DNA of 64,000 nt from Panagrolaimus kolymaensis (lineage: Eukaryota; Nematoda; Chromadorea; Rhabditida; Panagrolaimidae). The stretch lies in contig JAJQJQ010000037.1 of NCBI GenBank assembly GCA_028622995.1, forward strand, positions 62,001 to 126,000. Reading direction: 5' to 3'. The notes under the pieces are model-generated. The model searched no databases. It saw only the letters and a list, made by a program, of their open reading frames with translations, and had not been told where the DNA came from. Shown piece after piece: positions 11,048 through 23,060 of this stretch. The translations under genes were made by a program, and so were the position numbers. The stretch's first letter is position 1; every line of letters begins with the position of its first letter.

Positions 11048-14000
11048 AGAAAAAAAAATCATTCTAAAGGGAAAAAATAAAACACATTTTTAAAAAATGT
11101 TTATAAAAAGCTGAAGGCATTTCAAATTTTTTTGTTGTTGCTATTTTCATTAGATAGCTGTGTGAAAATACCATTATTCAAATAAAGTAAAAGCAATACA
11201 CGTTTTATAAGCACAAATTAAAATTTTTCATGAAAATACACATAAATGTATCCATTTTTTTTCAAGCTTCATAGTTTTTAATGCTTTTATTAAATAATTA
11301 ATTAAACTTATGAATTTTTTTGTTGTCTTTTTTCATTTTCCCAGACTAACTTGAAACAAAAACAAAATTTTTTTTCTTCCGTATGTATTCAATCAGTCAT
11401 TAATTTCTTTTTTGCTTGACTTTGCAACTTTTTTTTAATTTCCTTATTAGTTTTTTTTTGTCTTCAAGAAAATATGAAGCCTGCTTTGGTTTAAACTTTA
11501 AAGATACTAACCCCAAAAATATAAAAAACTAAAATAAAAACGTAGCGATGTGTCTCATTTAAAAAAACATATGTCAAAAAATAAATTGGCTAAAACAACA
11601 AAAAAACACTTTTTCTGGCTTTGATTTGAATTGAATGACTTTGATGACGATGTCTTCTTTCTTTTTTATTTTTCTATCCTCAAAATGTCATTTTACCTTT
11701 AATCTTTCTTTTTTTTGATGAAAGGGATGAAATTGGCAGATTTGTTTATGTAAGTGTGTTGTTTGAGTAAAACCACATTTATTTTTTGAGGTTAGTGATT
11801 AGTGGTTGTTGCTTGTTGGCTGTTGCTAATGAATTAGCAAACCTATGAAAGAAACTTGTTGATATTTTTTTTCCAAAGTGAAATGATTTCATAAATAAAT
11901 GTTATTTTAGTGTCATTACAAATGTATATGTATGTTTAAAAAGTAATTGATGCATAACTAGAAAAAATAAATAATATATTTATAAACGTTATATCATAAG
12001 TTTGTTGTTGTTGCGTGTTTTATTTAAAGTTGACCTCTTTTTTTGAAAAATGTTTATTTATGTGTTTTTGGGTTTTCTTGAATTGACATGGTACTTTGAT
12101 GCTTTAATGAATTTTTGGATTACTATATAAAAGCAGCGTTTATTATTTTTAATCTTATTTTGTTTAGTTGCCATTAGTTTTATTATAATTTTTACTATTT
12201 TTGTTGTTGATTATTATAGACGATGGACTCTAATCTTTTTGGTTTCATTCCAAAATTTTGATTGACACTTTCGTATTATTGCCACTTTTTTTTTCGAATA
12301 TCTCGACCTCCTATGATTCTAAACAAAATTTATTTGAGATATAAATGAATTTAAACCAGTGCAAAAAACTTGGGGTTAAATAAGTTTCGCAACTGCAAGT
12401 TTTGTAAATAAACCAATTTGTGCGACGTTTCTTTGGCAAGCAGAATCTTTAATTTCGTGAATAGTACCAACTTGCACGTTTTCTGTTAAACAAAAAAGAC
12501 GCTGAAAATTAAATTTGATTCTTCAAAATCGCAGCATCCTTCTCCTAAATTTTTTAGAACCCATTATTTCATGAGAAATAAAAAAAGTGACAAAGATCTC
12601 AGCTTTTTGACCTCTAAATAACTTGTTGATTTTTGTTTTTTTGAAAAGTTTGGTTTTGATTCAACAAAAAAAGCATTACAAGCAAAAGTTTGGTGTTTAT
12701 CCAGCAAAATAAATATTTGAAAGAACGACGCCCATAAATTTTCCTTCCAAATTACATGGAAAAAATTCTTCTTCTCTTTGGCTCTTAATAGCTATGTTTT
12801 TTAGAAGAAAAAAAAAATTAATGACTTTCAACAAAGTTTATTTATTCTTTATTCTTTGAGTTTTTAACTATCTCTTTCAAGCTTGCTTTCATTCACTCAT
12901 TTATAATTCCTTGAAATTATTTTTAAAAAAAGAAAAGAAGAAGGATGGAGTTTTTAGTTTTGTCGGATAAAAAAACTTTTTTATTTTATTTTAAATTACT
13001 ATTTTCCTGTGTAAAACTTTTTTTTCCTTTTATGTGAAAATACCCAATTTATCAAGCAAGCCAAACCAAGCGAGCGATAAGGAGTTGGTTGTTGCCATTT
13101 GAATTTTGTTTGATTCAAAAAGACAAAAAATTTGTTTCAATTATTTATTCTCGCCATTTTTTTTCATGCTCCCATTTAAAATAAATTTCTTTTAAATGTG
13201 TGTGTTTTCTGCTTCTTATTTTTGATGATGTTCATATTTAATCTATCTTCTTTTTTTTAAAGTTTTATTTTTTTCTGGTGTGTAAAGAAAACTCCTAATT
13301 TATAAAGTTAATATTTATCTTTTTTAAAAGCAAGCGAAGAAAAAGGAAAGAAAAGAATATGAAAGAAACTAAATTACACGTTTTTGAAGTTTACTTTTTT
13401 TTATAGAAAAATAAAAGCCAAAGTAATAAAAAGAATATAGTCATGACATCGCTGCCTTTTACTTTCATAAGTAGTAGTATACCTCATGAGAAAAAACCAT
13501 TTTCATTTTCATATTTTTTTACTTTTTTTTTTACAGCAGGCGGAGCTTATGGTTTATTTTTTCATTTTCCTTAGTTATAATTTTTCTTCTTCTTAAATAT
13601 AAGAAGAGAAAAAAGAAGGCTACGGAAAAAAAAAAAAAAGATGTCCCTTCCATATTATTCCTTCGGTTTGAATGCCTTTGGTTTATTTTATTTTTTTTTA
13701 TTTTAAAAAGCTGATGATAACTATCTTTCATCTTCTTTTTTTTCTTCTTGCAGTTAGTCTCTGCAAAAAAAAATATATATATGTATATATTTGAGGCATT
13801 TTTTTTTATCTTTGTCAATGCATTTTTTAAAGGCTACTGCTAATGCCTTTTCTCGAAGAAAAAGAAGAAGCTTAGATTCAAAGAAGCATAACTTTCAACC
13901 CTACTATTTTATTTTTTTGGATTTTGCTTTCTTTCTTTCTCCTTTTGCATCTTCCTTTTTTTGAAGAAGAAGCTATCGAACTTTTCTCGCCTGCTTTTAT

Positions 14001-14482
14001 ATCCACAATCTAAAGTGAGACGACATCATACTTTTGACACTTTAAAAAATATATAGGTTTTTTCTTTTACCAACTTTTTTTTTCGGGGGTGGCCGAATCT
14101 CATCCATCCATTTCAAGGCATCTTTCAAAGAAAGGAAAAACCTTTTTAACATACATATTTGTCGCCTCATTTTTCTTTTCTTTTTTATTTTGGGAAGATT
14201 TCCTTTTTTGAATTTTTTTTTAACTTGCTTGCTTTGTGGCTTGCTTGTTTTTGTCCATATTCTTATTTTCATTTTTGCGTCGCCTTCACATCATCAGGCT
14301 AATATTATCATCATCAGCAAAAGCTAACTGCAGCTTCTTCTTCTCCTATTCGATTTTAAACTATTTTACTATTTACGAAGCCGTGAAATAAAAAATAAAA
14401 AACAACAACTAAATAACAAGAAAAAAAGTGTTTTTGATTTATTTTTTTATTTGACTTTGAACAGATTTTGTTAATTTAAAAA
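11048..14482. other. gene-poor AT-rich region
   Basis: About 3.4 kb with long A and T runs, short purine/pyrimidine-rich tracts and a small ATATATATATGTATATAT stretch near 13771. No frame shows protein-like composition or splice-compatible continuation. It may include the promoter of the GTPase gene that starts at 14483. No tRNA, rRNA or snRNA is recognised. Confidence 0.6.
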
Positions 14483-17400
14483 ATGGCGGTGAATTATTAT
14501 AATTATAAATTATTACAGTATAGAATGTCCAATCGTCGTGTATCCCTTCCAGCTTTAAAGGTTTCAACTCCAAGGACGTTATCACCAAAATATTTTAATG
14601 GTGGATATTTAGAAGAAATATCTGAATTTGATGTTGAACCTCCATTCTTTTCACCTTCTTCAAGTTCGAGGTAGGAGATTTTTCTTATAATCTTAAAATT
14701 TTTTTCTGCGCATGACACTTTTAAATTTGTGATCGTTTATTTTTGTTAACTGTAAATTTACGTTTTTCGCAAAAAAATTTCAAGCTCAAGCGTTTCCTGT
14801 ATTTTCAAAGAACGCTTGTCTTCTCCGCAAGCAAACATCTAAACATGGTGGAAAAAAAAACCAAGAAAATGGGTTAAAAATTATTCACATGGGGCTAATT
14901 TATTTATTTTTTACTTTTCTTCCCTATATTCTTCTCAATGTCGGCGGCAAAAACCAAAGATAAAAAAAATGTTTTTCTTATGTTTAAAAAAACAACAAAC
15001 CGACTAATTGTTGCTTGCTTCATTCTCATTTCTTATAAATTTATCTCCATGAAAAAAATAAATATAATTCTCAAAAACGTTTTTCTTCTCTCTTCTCATT
15101 TTTTTGCTTGCCCTTCTTTCTCTTTCTCTATGAGGAAGAAGGAAAAGAAAGATGAATGAATGAAAGCTAAAGATTCAAAGAAGATTTTTTATTTTATAAA
15201 CTTGTTTAGTCAAGCTTTTTAAAATTAGCCTTTTTTATATGTTGCTGCTCATTTTGTGGTTGTTAATGCTGCTGCATTTTTTTTGGAAGTACTAATAGTT
15301 CAGCTTGGTGGTGATAGAGGCGGCAATGCTAAGAAGCAAAACAACTAGACCAAAAAGTTATGAAGAAAAAAAGAGCAATCAAAAAGAAAATTTCATTCCT
15401 CATTAAGCTCGTGCTCCATTTTTTTTTTGTTGACGAAAGCGGGATGAACCAGAAGGAAAAAAGTTAGTAGACGAAGACGTCAATAAATGCATAGTTGCTA
15501 TTTTTAGTGCCAAAAACATCCATAAATAACTTTCTTTTTACTTTTTTTGCTTTCATTTTTCTAAGCTTCTTGCTGTTGCTTATTTTTTTTCTTCCAAAAA
15601 ATGAAGAAGGAAAGCTGCTAGTTGGGGTTGTTGCGTTTTGAGAGTAAAGGAGAGAAAAAAAAAATTTGTTGTGAGGAGAGATGTTTTTTGACGTCATCTT
15701 CCTAAGTATTTTCTTTTTGTTTTTGCGTTAATAGGTTGTTTCAAAACATTTATTATTTAAATACTTATGAAAGGTGGTTGATGGCATAAACAAGAAAGGA
15801 TATTATGCAACAAATTTCTAATAAAGGGATCTGGATTTGACAGAATGTGGTTGTCAATCCCACACACGCAAATCCAAAAAATTTTCTTGTTGTAGTAGTA
15901 ATAATGTTGTACTCGAATATGTTCTTTTTTCTTCCAATTGCCTTTTTTGTTGCTCATTTTTTTTATTCGTTAAAAAAGTTCAACAACAATTTTGAACTTT
16001 AAAAAAACACACACAAAAAATAAACCAGGAAACAAACAAATCTCTTTCTTCTTCTTTTTTTTTCAAATCCCTTCCGTTTCTCGTAAATTTGAAGAAATTT
16101 TTTTTTGCTTTATAGCCTGCCAATGACATATTGCCGCATTTTTTTGTCATATTGTTAACTCTATTTTGTATTTACAAAAACAACAAAATAATAACAAAAA
16201 ATATATCTTCAAAAAATAGGAACAAAAAGACTTCCAAAAATTAACCATAAAATATTACTGTAATTTCTGAATTAAGCGTTCAATTCAGCCAAGAAAGAAC
16301 AACATCAGTCCTTTGAAACTAAAAATTTTTTTAAAGCATAAATAAAACTATGAATTTTTAATTAACAAAACTTTTAATGGCGGTGAAAGAGACACCTGTT
16401 AACAGATTATATTCTTTTTCTATAAATGCCAAAACAAAATAATAAATAAATAAAAATAATTTTGTAAATGACAGCTAAAAATCTGTTGACGGCTGCTTTA
16501 TTGTTTTTTTGTCGTCATTTTCTTCTTTTTTATTTATGAAAAAATGTAGCAACAAAAAATAAATAGAAAAAAAGGAATTATAGGTTATTTATTTTTAAGA
16601 ATGTTAAAAATAGTAATGACAAACAAAAAATATATAAATATAAATATGTTGTAAATTCATAAAGAAGTGGTTGAGAAAAAAAAAGAAAAAATACAAACTA
16701 TAAAATTCTTTTTATAGTTTTGCGGCAAAAAAATGAGAATATTTTAATAATATTTTTTTGGTTACGGTGGATTTATAAAAACTATCAAAGTGAAAAGTGA
16801 ACTTTATTTTATGTGCTTTAAAAAAGTTTATTTTTGCTCTAAAAAATTACTGCGACTTTTTTTCATAAATCCATATTTCGTTTTAACTCTTCAAGAAAAA
16901 ATGTTTGTAACGTCATTTCCATTAAAATTAAAATCATCATGCAACAATAATAATTTTCGTTCGTCATCCTCAAAATTTTGACCTTTCTAAAATTTTAAAT
17001 GTCAACTAGCTTTTTAAACTTTCATTTTTGATAACAAAAAAAATAATACATTTTCGGCAAAAGAAAAACCTTATTTTTGTTGTTTACTTTTATTTTCGAA
17101 GAAAAAAAAATTGAGGAGGAGAGCGAACATTCAATTGTATCGAACAACAATAAATAAAATAAAGGGAAAATTATTAAATTAATTTTAGAGAGCATAAATG
17201 AATTAACCATCAAATTGGCATTTGACTTTTGAGTGTTTCAAAAAATTGTGATCATTATCTCCTCCACAATTTTTTTTGGAGTTGGAGTAAATGTTGTTAT
17301 TTTTTTAAACTCAAAAATTGAGCTGAGAGATAATTCAATGAAATTGCCTTTCTTTCCTTTCTTCTTCTGAGTTTTAAATAAAATTATATTTAGAATGTTC

Positions 17401-20230
17401 GAAAATAAAGTTGCCATTTATTTAGGTCAAAGTTTGTTGATCATTCTCAGAAATGAATAAAGCATATTTATAAGTTGAAAAAGAAAAAAACTTGTTTACA
17501 ATATTTTTTAAAGTTGCCTCTTTGGGAATACCTATTTTTAAAAGTAAATTTTGTCGTCGTATGGTTTTTTATTATTTTGAAAATCATGAGGCATTGAATT
17601 TGAACATTTGAACGGGGACTATAATTTTCACTTTAAAACCTGCGAATATGAATTTATTGTAGCCTATGGGTAGAGAAAGTGATGGCAATTTTATAGTTTC
17701 CACGCTTGCTTTTGTATTTTGTGAAACAAAACAAATAAAAAAATTCTGTGTTCCCATATTTTTATAAATTAGTTTTTGAGATTCCAGAATACAAACTTTA
17801 AATCGTAGTTAGAAATTGTTCTTTCCAATTTTTAAAATTATGCACTTTATTACAGTGTTTTTTTTTTTTGCCTCTCATAAGAGTCTTATGATTTCATTTT
17901 CATTCCTCCAAGAATAAAACTTTTTTTTTTCACTCTTACTTTTTTGTTTGTTGGGATTCTTTGACTTTGGTACATTATTGCTTTTTCTTTTTTTGCCTGT
18001 GTAATAATATAGTATTATATCCAAATTTACAAAAAAAAAGATCAAATTTCAAATAGTAAAAAAAACCCTCACAAAAAATGAAAGCGAGAAGAAAATGAAT
18101 GCGATAAAGGAAATGTATTTCCGGCAAAGAATTGGAATAAAAAACATTTTTTTCTAAGATGGATTACTTTTTAACTTTATTTATTTCTTCTTCTTTTTTT
18201 TGATGGAAAATAAGACAAAAAAAGTGAACGAAAAGCAAATAGAATATGGTTTTTGAAAGCAAAAAAAACAAGGCGAGGGAAAGTGCGGGGGATTGAATTT
18301 GGATTTGGGTACATGGATTTGTGTTATGCAAAAAAAAAAAAAATATATGGGAAAAATAACAAAGTTTTGCAAGAAAAAAATGTACAAAAATAATAAGCAA
18401 GCCCAACCTTGGAGGATATAAAAGCGTTTTTGTTTGAAGAGACTACTATCGCATTTTGCTTGACGCGACACTTGGAAAAATTTTGTTTAACAAAAATCAA
18501 CTCATTGGTAAAAAAATAAGTTACTAATTATTTGGTTTATTTTTCAGTGCTGAAAATTCACCTAGAATGCCAACAGCTTGTCGACGACCAGGTTCAGCGA
18601 GGCCTTTTCGCCGACGTAAACGCCTTTCAAAAACAACATGCATGGATGAAGATGTATTTCCCTTGGATTCGAATTATTATAATCCTGAACCTAAAATGTC
18701 ATCAACTCGTAGAATCACTTCAAGATCGGATTATGGATCATATAATAGCAGCAGCAACAATGAGACTCCATTAGAAAAGAATTCAGAAAATCATATGAAT
18801 GGCAATGGTTCAGTTTCGGCTCGAAGCCCTCGACAACCTTTAGGTCAAATGCAACAAATGCGAAGTTTTAATATTGATGATCATGGTAAAATTGTCGATT
18901 GTGGGTTTCATTATGGTCGAATTTCTACTCGCCCATTAACCCCAAGATGTTCCAAATCTCGTCGAGCTACATGCCCTGAAATTTGGTTGAGTAGTGAATT
19001 GGAGAAAAAAGATGCAATTAATGTGGCTTTAAGAATTTATGGTTCTGAAACAGTTGGAAAGAAAGCCTTAGTTCGACAAATGTCAGCTCATGCAGATATT
19101 ACTGGGAAATTTGATGAAACTTCTATTGGTTAGTTTTTAAAGTTAAACCACAAAATTATGTGTAAATATAAAATCATAATTTCACAAAAGAAAGATTATG
19201 ACACTAATTTTATTGAAGTCTTTTGTACTTTTAATAATTTTAACAGCTGCCATATTTTTATTTTAAAAAAAGTGTTATGCCTTTAACCCGATTATACCAT
19301 ATCATATTTACGAGTGCTTATGCAATAAATTATAAGCTGGACTAATTTTGCAATAAGCGCTTTCCTTTTTTACTAAATTCGGCATTGATTTTATCCTATA
19401 AGTGTCGTTAAACCCTCGCTGAATTACCTCATACTTTTAAAGCAAAAATTTATTTTTCGTCAAATCCTTCGATACGTAATTTTTTATCAAACACAACAAT
19501 GACACTTATTTGGGCATTTAAAATACAAAAAATAATAATAAGAGCATTTAATAAAAATTTATTAAGTCCTTTAAATGGAAAACAATAATACATATTTATT
19601 TTTAGCTCCTGAAGATATTCAAGCTCAATCACGTACAGTAAATTTTATGATGAATGATAAAGAAATTGAATTGGAGCTTATTTATGGCGCAGGTTTAGGA
19701 GTATGTTTTCCATTTGGCTTCTAAGTATGTGTAATAAACTTTTTATTTATTTAGAAAGATTTATTTGATGAAGTTCCAACAATCCACGTAATTATGTATT
19801 CCGTAGATAATCGAGAATCCTTTGGTCGAGCAGCCCAAACTTTATTTCGATTATATGGAAATAAATCAAATAAAAATTTATCCGTATTATTAGTTGGAAA
19901 TAAAATTGATTTACAACGTAAAAGAAGGGTTACTTCCATTGGTAAGATTATTTAATATTGGACTTTTGAATAAAATTCCCTAAAAAAATTTTAGAAGGAA
20001 AAATGTTAGCAAAAATTTATAAATGTGGCTTTGCTGAAGTTTCCGTATTGCTTACAATGAATATGGATTCAATTTGGAAAGAAATAATTCGAAGGATTCA
20101 AAATTTTATTACAGAAAATGAAAAAATTTACGAACGACGTGAAAGTCGTGGAACATTAAAATCCCGAATCGTTGAACGAGGTCGTCGCTTTGCAAAATCG
20201 TGTGAAACTTTAGTTCAAAAAATGTTTTAA
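14483..20230 (+). CDS. RGK-type Ras-like GTPase (RAD/GEM/REM family)
   Basis: Five exons, 14483-14670, 18548-19128, 19606-19700, 19755-19941 and 19995-20230, join in phase to 428 residues. Residues 1-215 are a long basic and Ser/Pro-rich extension, as in RGK proteins. The GTPase fold follows. The P-loop at about 228-235 reads GSETVGKK, with Lys where Ras has the Mg-binding Ser/Thr. The G3 region (LELIYGAGLG) has no DxxG, as RGK members also depart from it, and G4 NKID (337-340) is intact. The C-terminus RFAKSCETLVQKMF (415-428) matches the RGK C-terminal motif and has no CAAX prenylation box. RGK proteins bind the calcium channel beta subunit, calmodulin and 14-3-3, and reduce voltage-gated Ca2+ currents. 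The link between exon 1 and exon 2 across a 3.9-kb intron rests on phase and is the least sure part. A poly(A) signal AATAAA lies near 20352. Confidence 0.88.
14671..18547 (+). other. unusually long first intron of the RGK gene
   Basis: A GTAGGA donor at 14671 and TTTTTCAG acceptor at 18541-18547 enclose 3.88 kb, against 40-150 bp for most other introns in the window. No coding exon is recognised inside. The size suggests intronic regulatory DNA, an alternative promoter, or that exon 1 belongs to a separate transcript. Confidence 0.6.
19250..19432 (-). repeat. dispersed repeat, copy 1 (within RGK intron 2)
   Basis: About 180 bp here match 34883-35065 in opposite orientation at roughly 80% by eye. 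Shared segments include TGAGGTAATTCAGC, AAGGGTTTAA/GAGGGTTTAA, TATAATTTATTGCATA and GGTATAATCGGGTTAAA. It makes the 477-bp second intron of the GTPase gene longer than usual. No clear terminal repeats or target duplication were seen. Confidence 0.7.
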
Positions 20231-21015
20231 AATTAAATTTAAAAAAAAAAGTGGTGTTTGCTAACTAACATTTCATTCCATTTTCTTTGTAAGTAAAATA
20301 TTTTTATCTGTGTGTGTATAAAAAATCCATATATTTTTTATATAAATGACAAATAAACGGTTAATTAAAAAAGTTAAAAAAAGAGTTTTTTGCACAAAAA
20401 AAGAATCGTGAAAAATGTTTGTGGAATTCTGGCTTTGCCTAAAAAATTATTCATCAACATCCATGTTATTGGCCGATTCGCGTGGATGTTTTCATGCGCA
20501 AAAACTTTTTGAAATTAAAAAGAGCATAAAATCCTGGACTAATAGCTCTCCCAAATGGTGCAAAAGGAAGAAAGTCATTCAAACAAAATAAGGTAAGAAA
20601 CCTATCAACTTTAAATATGTTACAACAATAAAAAAAAGCCACTTACATCAAATCCATTAATCCAATGGCATGATTCTCGTCGAAATAAAAATTGCAAACA
20701 ATTACGATTTATTGAATGAGCTTTTCACGACATGAATGATTTTTTCTTTCTTTTTTTGTTTGTTTAAAGAATGAAGTCGGTTTCTCGATGCATTACACTC
20801 GCAGTTTTTTTTTCTTCGTTTGATAGATAAAAGGAAAATGAAATTTTTTATTTATTTAAACCTAACAACAAAATTGCTTTTGTTGTTATATCGCAAAAAG
20901 GTAACTAAGAGCTGTTTATTATAAACTCTAAACAAAAACAATATATGAGAAAGACATTAGCTGGCTAGCCGAAATTTCGTTTTACATTTAGTGCATTAAT
21001 AACTTATCATTGTTT
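20231..21015. other. intergenic
   Basis: Convergent 3' ends of the GTPase gene (+) and the HIG1-domain gene (-) with AT-rich spacer. No coding frame or RNA gene is visible. Confidence 0.6.
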
Positions 21016-21650
21016 TCAATTATCATTATTTGGTACGACAACAATAGGTTTTTCATCTTTTCGGGAAGGAGCTGCAGCGATTGTAGTTGCAAAAAATGTT
21101 ACACCTGCAACTAAAGCTGACACCGTAAAGAATTGAGCAAGGATTCTATATCTCATAAATTTTTGTATTCCAACTTTATCATTCATAATCGATCGTCTCA
21201 TCGTTCCAAGAAGGGCTAAAGTTGTAAGGCCTAAACCAAAAATTACTGCTGGATTTGATGTGACAGTAGAGAAAATTCCAGGGGATCTAGAACCTCCGAT
21301 TATTTTGCCAGCATTATAAGCAATGTCATTGGGAATGTTAGGAACCTAAAAAAAATATGTGCTTGAAAGCTTTTTTTCACTATAGAGTATTCCCAATTTG
21401 TTGAAGCCACTTTTTTTAAAGGTACAGACTCAATTGAGGAATATGCCAGTACTATAAATAAGCTACTTACTCCTGTATATCTTTCCTTTTTTGAATGCTC
21501 TCCTCCAACATGATCAAGAAATTTTTCATTCATTTTAGGCGGATGTTCCACATGTTCATGATCCGCTGATGTCACTTTTGTTTCATCTGCTTTCATATGA
21601 ACTTGTTTAATACCAGCTAAACAAATTAATTTTCTACCAAAATAATCCAT
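21016..21650 (-). CDS. HIG1-domain mitochondrial inner-membrane protein (HIGD1/2, RCF1-like)
   Basis: Two exons, 21650-21471 and 21345-21016, give 169 residues. The start ATG was chosen because the longer frame upstream begins with TTG. Residues 1-80 are polar and His/Glu/Lys-rich, longer than in the vertebrate proteins. The HIG1 domain lies at about 83-150: NPAVIFGLGLTTLALLG is the first membrane hairpin helix, followed by a loop and KFMRYRILAQFFTVSALVAG, which keeps the family Q..MR.RI.AQ.FTV pattern. HIG1 proteins assist assembly or regulation of respiratory cytochrome oxidase and supercomplexes, and vertebrate HIGD1A is induced by hypoxia. The gene lies 249 bp downstream of the FAM162 gene on the same strand. 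Confidence 0.92.
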
Positions 21651-21899
21651 TTTTGTGTATTTTACTTTTATCAAAAAAATAATAATAATAAAATTGATTT
21701 AAAAAACTTTAAAAATAAAAAGTGCATCAACAGTATAAACTTAAAGCTTTAAGGCTTAGGTATTTTTAACTTTTATTAAAAAATAATTTGCATTAGCTAC
21801 AGCAACAGTTAATTTAACAATTTACAAACTTATTTTCATGGTTAATAATCTAACAAATATAAATCTTAAAAGCATCAATTATATGTAAGTTTATGATGC

Positions 21900-22502
21900 T
21901 CAAATATCATGAATAGTTCGAACAACTTTTCCTGAAGCTTTATCAATATCCATTTGTCGTCGAGTTCGCCATTCGGATGTGAAAGAAATGGAATAAAATA
22001 ATAAAACAGCTGTAATAATTACAATCACTCGCATTCGATCGTGCATTCGTTGCATTGTTTGGTTTCTGTAATTTTAAAATGGGTTTTAAAAAATGCGAAA
22101 GAAAAGTACATAGGCTTCGAAAAGATAGAGAGATTCTTTTCTTGCTATTATAATTTTTATGAGTCAGTTTAAAAACTTACGGTACATATTCAGGAATATC
22201 CGAAGTATTACGGAAAAGTCGAGTTAAAACAAGAAAATATTTTTGACTTGCGTTGGGTTTTCTTCCCGTCAATGGATCAGCTGCTCGTCCAGCTCGCATT
22301 GATTGCTTTTGATTTTGGTAATCTGAATGAAGGGAATGCGTTGGGTGTTCATAATCAGTAGAAATCTAAATCAATAATGATTGCAAAAAAAAATTTGTGA
22401 AACAGAAATTTTTATTAAAACCTTCTTTTCCATTGTCATACTTCGTCTAAATAAAGGAACGCAACGACGTAAAAATAAAGGAGTAAGCTTTTGAGAGTTC
22501 AT
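21900..22502 (-). CDS. FAM162/UPF0389-family mitochondrial membrane protein
   Basis: Three exons, 22502-22422, 22365-22181 and 22065-21900, give 143 residues. The N-terminus (LRRCVPLFRRS) is basic and amphipathic, fitting a mitochondrial targeting sequence. The core KYFLVLTRLFRNTSDIPEYV, then MRVIVIITAVLLFYSISF as a single membrane helix, resembles the FAM162 pattern of a K.L.WT.RF....IP segment followed by a helix. FAM162A (HGTD-P) is a mitochondrial protein linked to hypoxic cell death in vertebrates; most family members have unknown function. A clear acceptor, TTTACCAG, ends 6 bp before the start at 22508-22509 and probably takes the spliced leader. An inverted partial copy lies at 24873-25405. 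Family assignment is by pattern only. Confidence 0.72.
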
Positions 22503-22507
22503 ACTTT

Positions 22508-22509
22508 CT
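22508..22509 (-). promoter_or_regulatory. candidate trans-splice acceptor of the FAM162 gene
   Basis: On the minus strand a run of ten T followed by ACCAG ends six bases before the ATG at 22502, with no coding exon upstream. It matches the nematode outron acceptor pattern. Confidence 0.55.
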
Positions 22510-22629
22510 GGTAAAAAAAAAAGTGAAATTAAACTTTCAATACTAAAATATTATAATATTTTTCAAAAATTAAAAACTTCAACAAGTTTTCGCGTTATAA
22601 ATATAAAAATTTTTGTCATCAAAAAATCA

Positions 22630-23060
22630 AGCAACTCTCAATTCAATGTTCGCTGTTTGCAAAAATTATGAAACAAAAAGTTTTTTGAACTTTAGTTAAA
22701 GCAGCAAGCAATATTGTCAAAATTCAATATAACTAATTAGAAAACAAAAAAAAGGATTAAACCAAATCGGGTAAAGCAATAAGAAAAAAAGCGAACCGTT
22801 TCAAAGTAAATTAAAAAACGAAATAACTAAAATCAGCTGGTTTTGTTTTTCTTCATTGAAAAAAAGCGTCAATAAAAAAAAGTGCTGCTATGCGTTTGAA
22901 ATAAACAACATCGAAAGAAAAAAACAATAAACAACGACAAAAAAAAAACATTGCAAAACAAAAGAGTTCAAAGATTATTTTAGCTTTCCTTCTTCTTTTT
23001 TTTCTTCTTCCAAACGGCTGCGAGGACTATGTTCATTAGTTGGTTAAATATTAGATAAAG
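22630..23060. repeat. duplicated non-coding segment (matches 34040-34440 and 40740-40900 inverted)
   Basis: The stretch with AAACAACATCGAAAGAAAAA, TGCTGCTATGCG and AACCAGCTGATT-type words (read on the minus strand) recurs at 34040-34440, and its right part again at 40740-40900, both in opposite orientation. Many identical 20-40 base blocks are broken by small indels. No coding content. Confidence 0.8.

Noticed and set aside
10694..11093. Long overlapping open frames on both strands rich in Arg, Pro, Gly and Ala
   Set aside because: They arise from GC-rich inverted repeats inside the hAT-like element; composition is repetitive, there is no splice context, and both strands are equally open.
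13531..14272. Lys- and Phe-rich minus-strand frames
   Set aside because: They are translations of A/T and purine runs with no protein-like composition or splice continuity.
11048..14482. tRNA, snRNA or spliced-leader RNA genes in the gene-poor region
   Set aside because: No box A/B pair, cloverleaf or Sm-site arrangement could be recognised by reading; a covariance-model search would settle it.
14938..15159. 73-codon plus-strand frame inside the RGK first intron
   Set aside because: Lys/Phe/Ser-rich, no homology, and not joined in phase to neighbouring exons.
18164..18471. Two overlapping minus-strand frames inside the RGK first intron
   Set aside because: Hydrophobic low-complexity translations of T-rich DNA, with no start context or splice partners.
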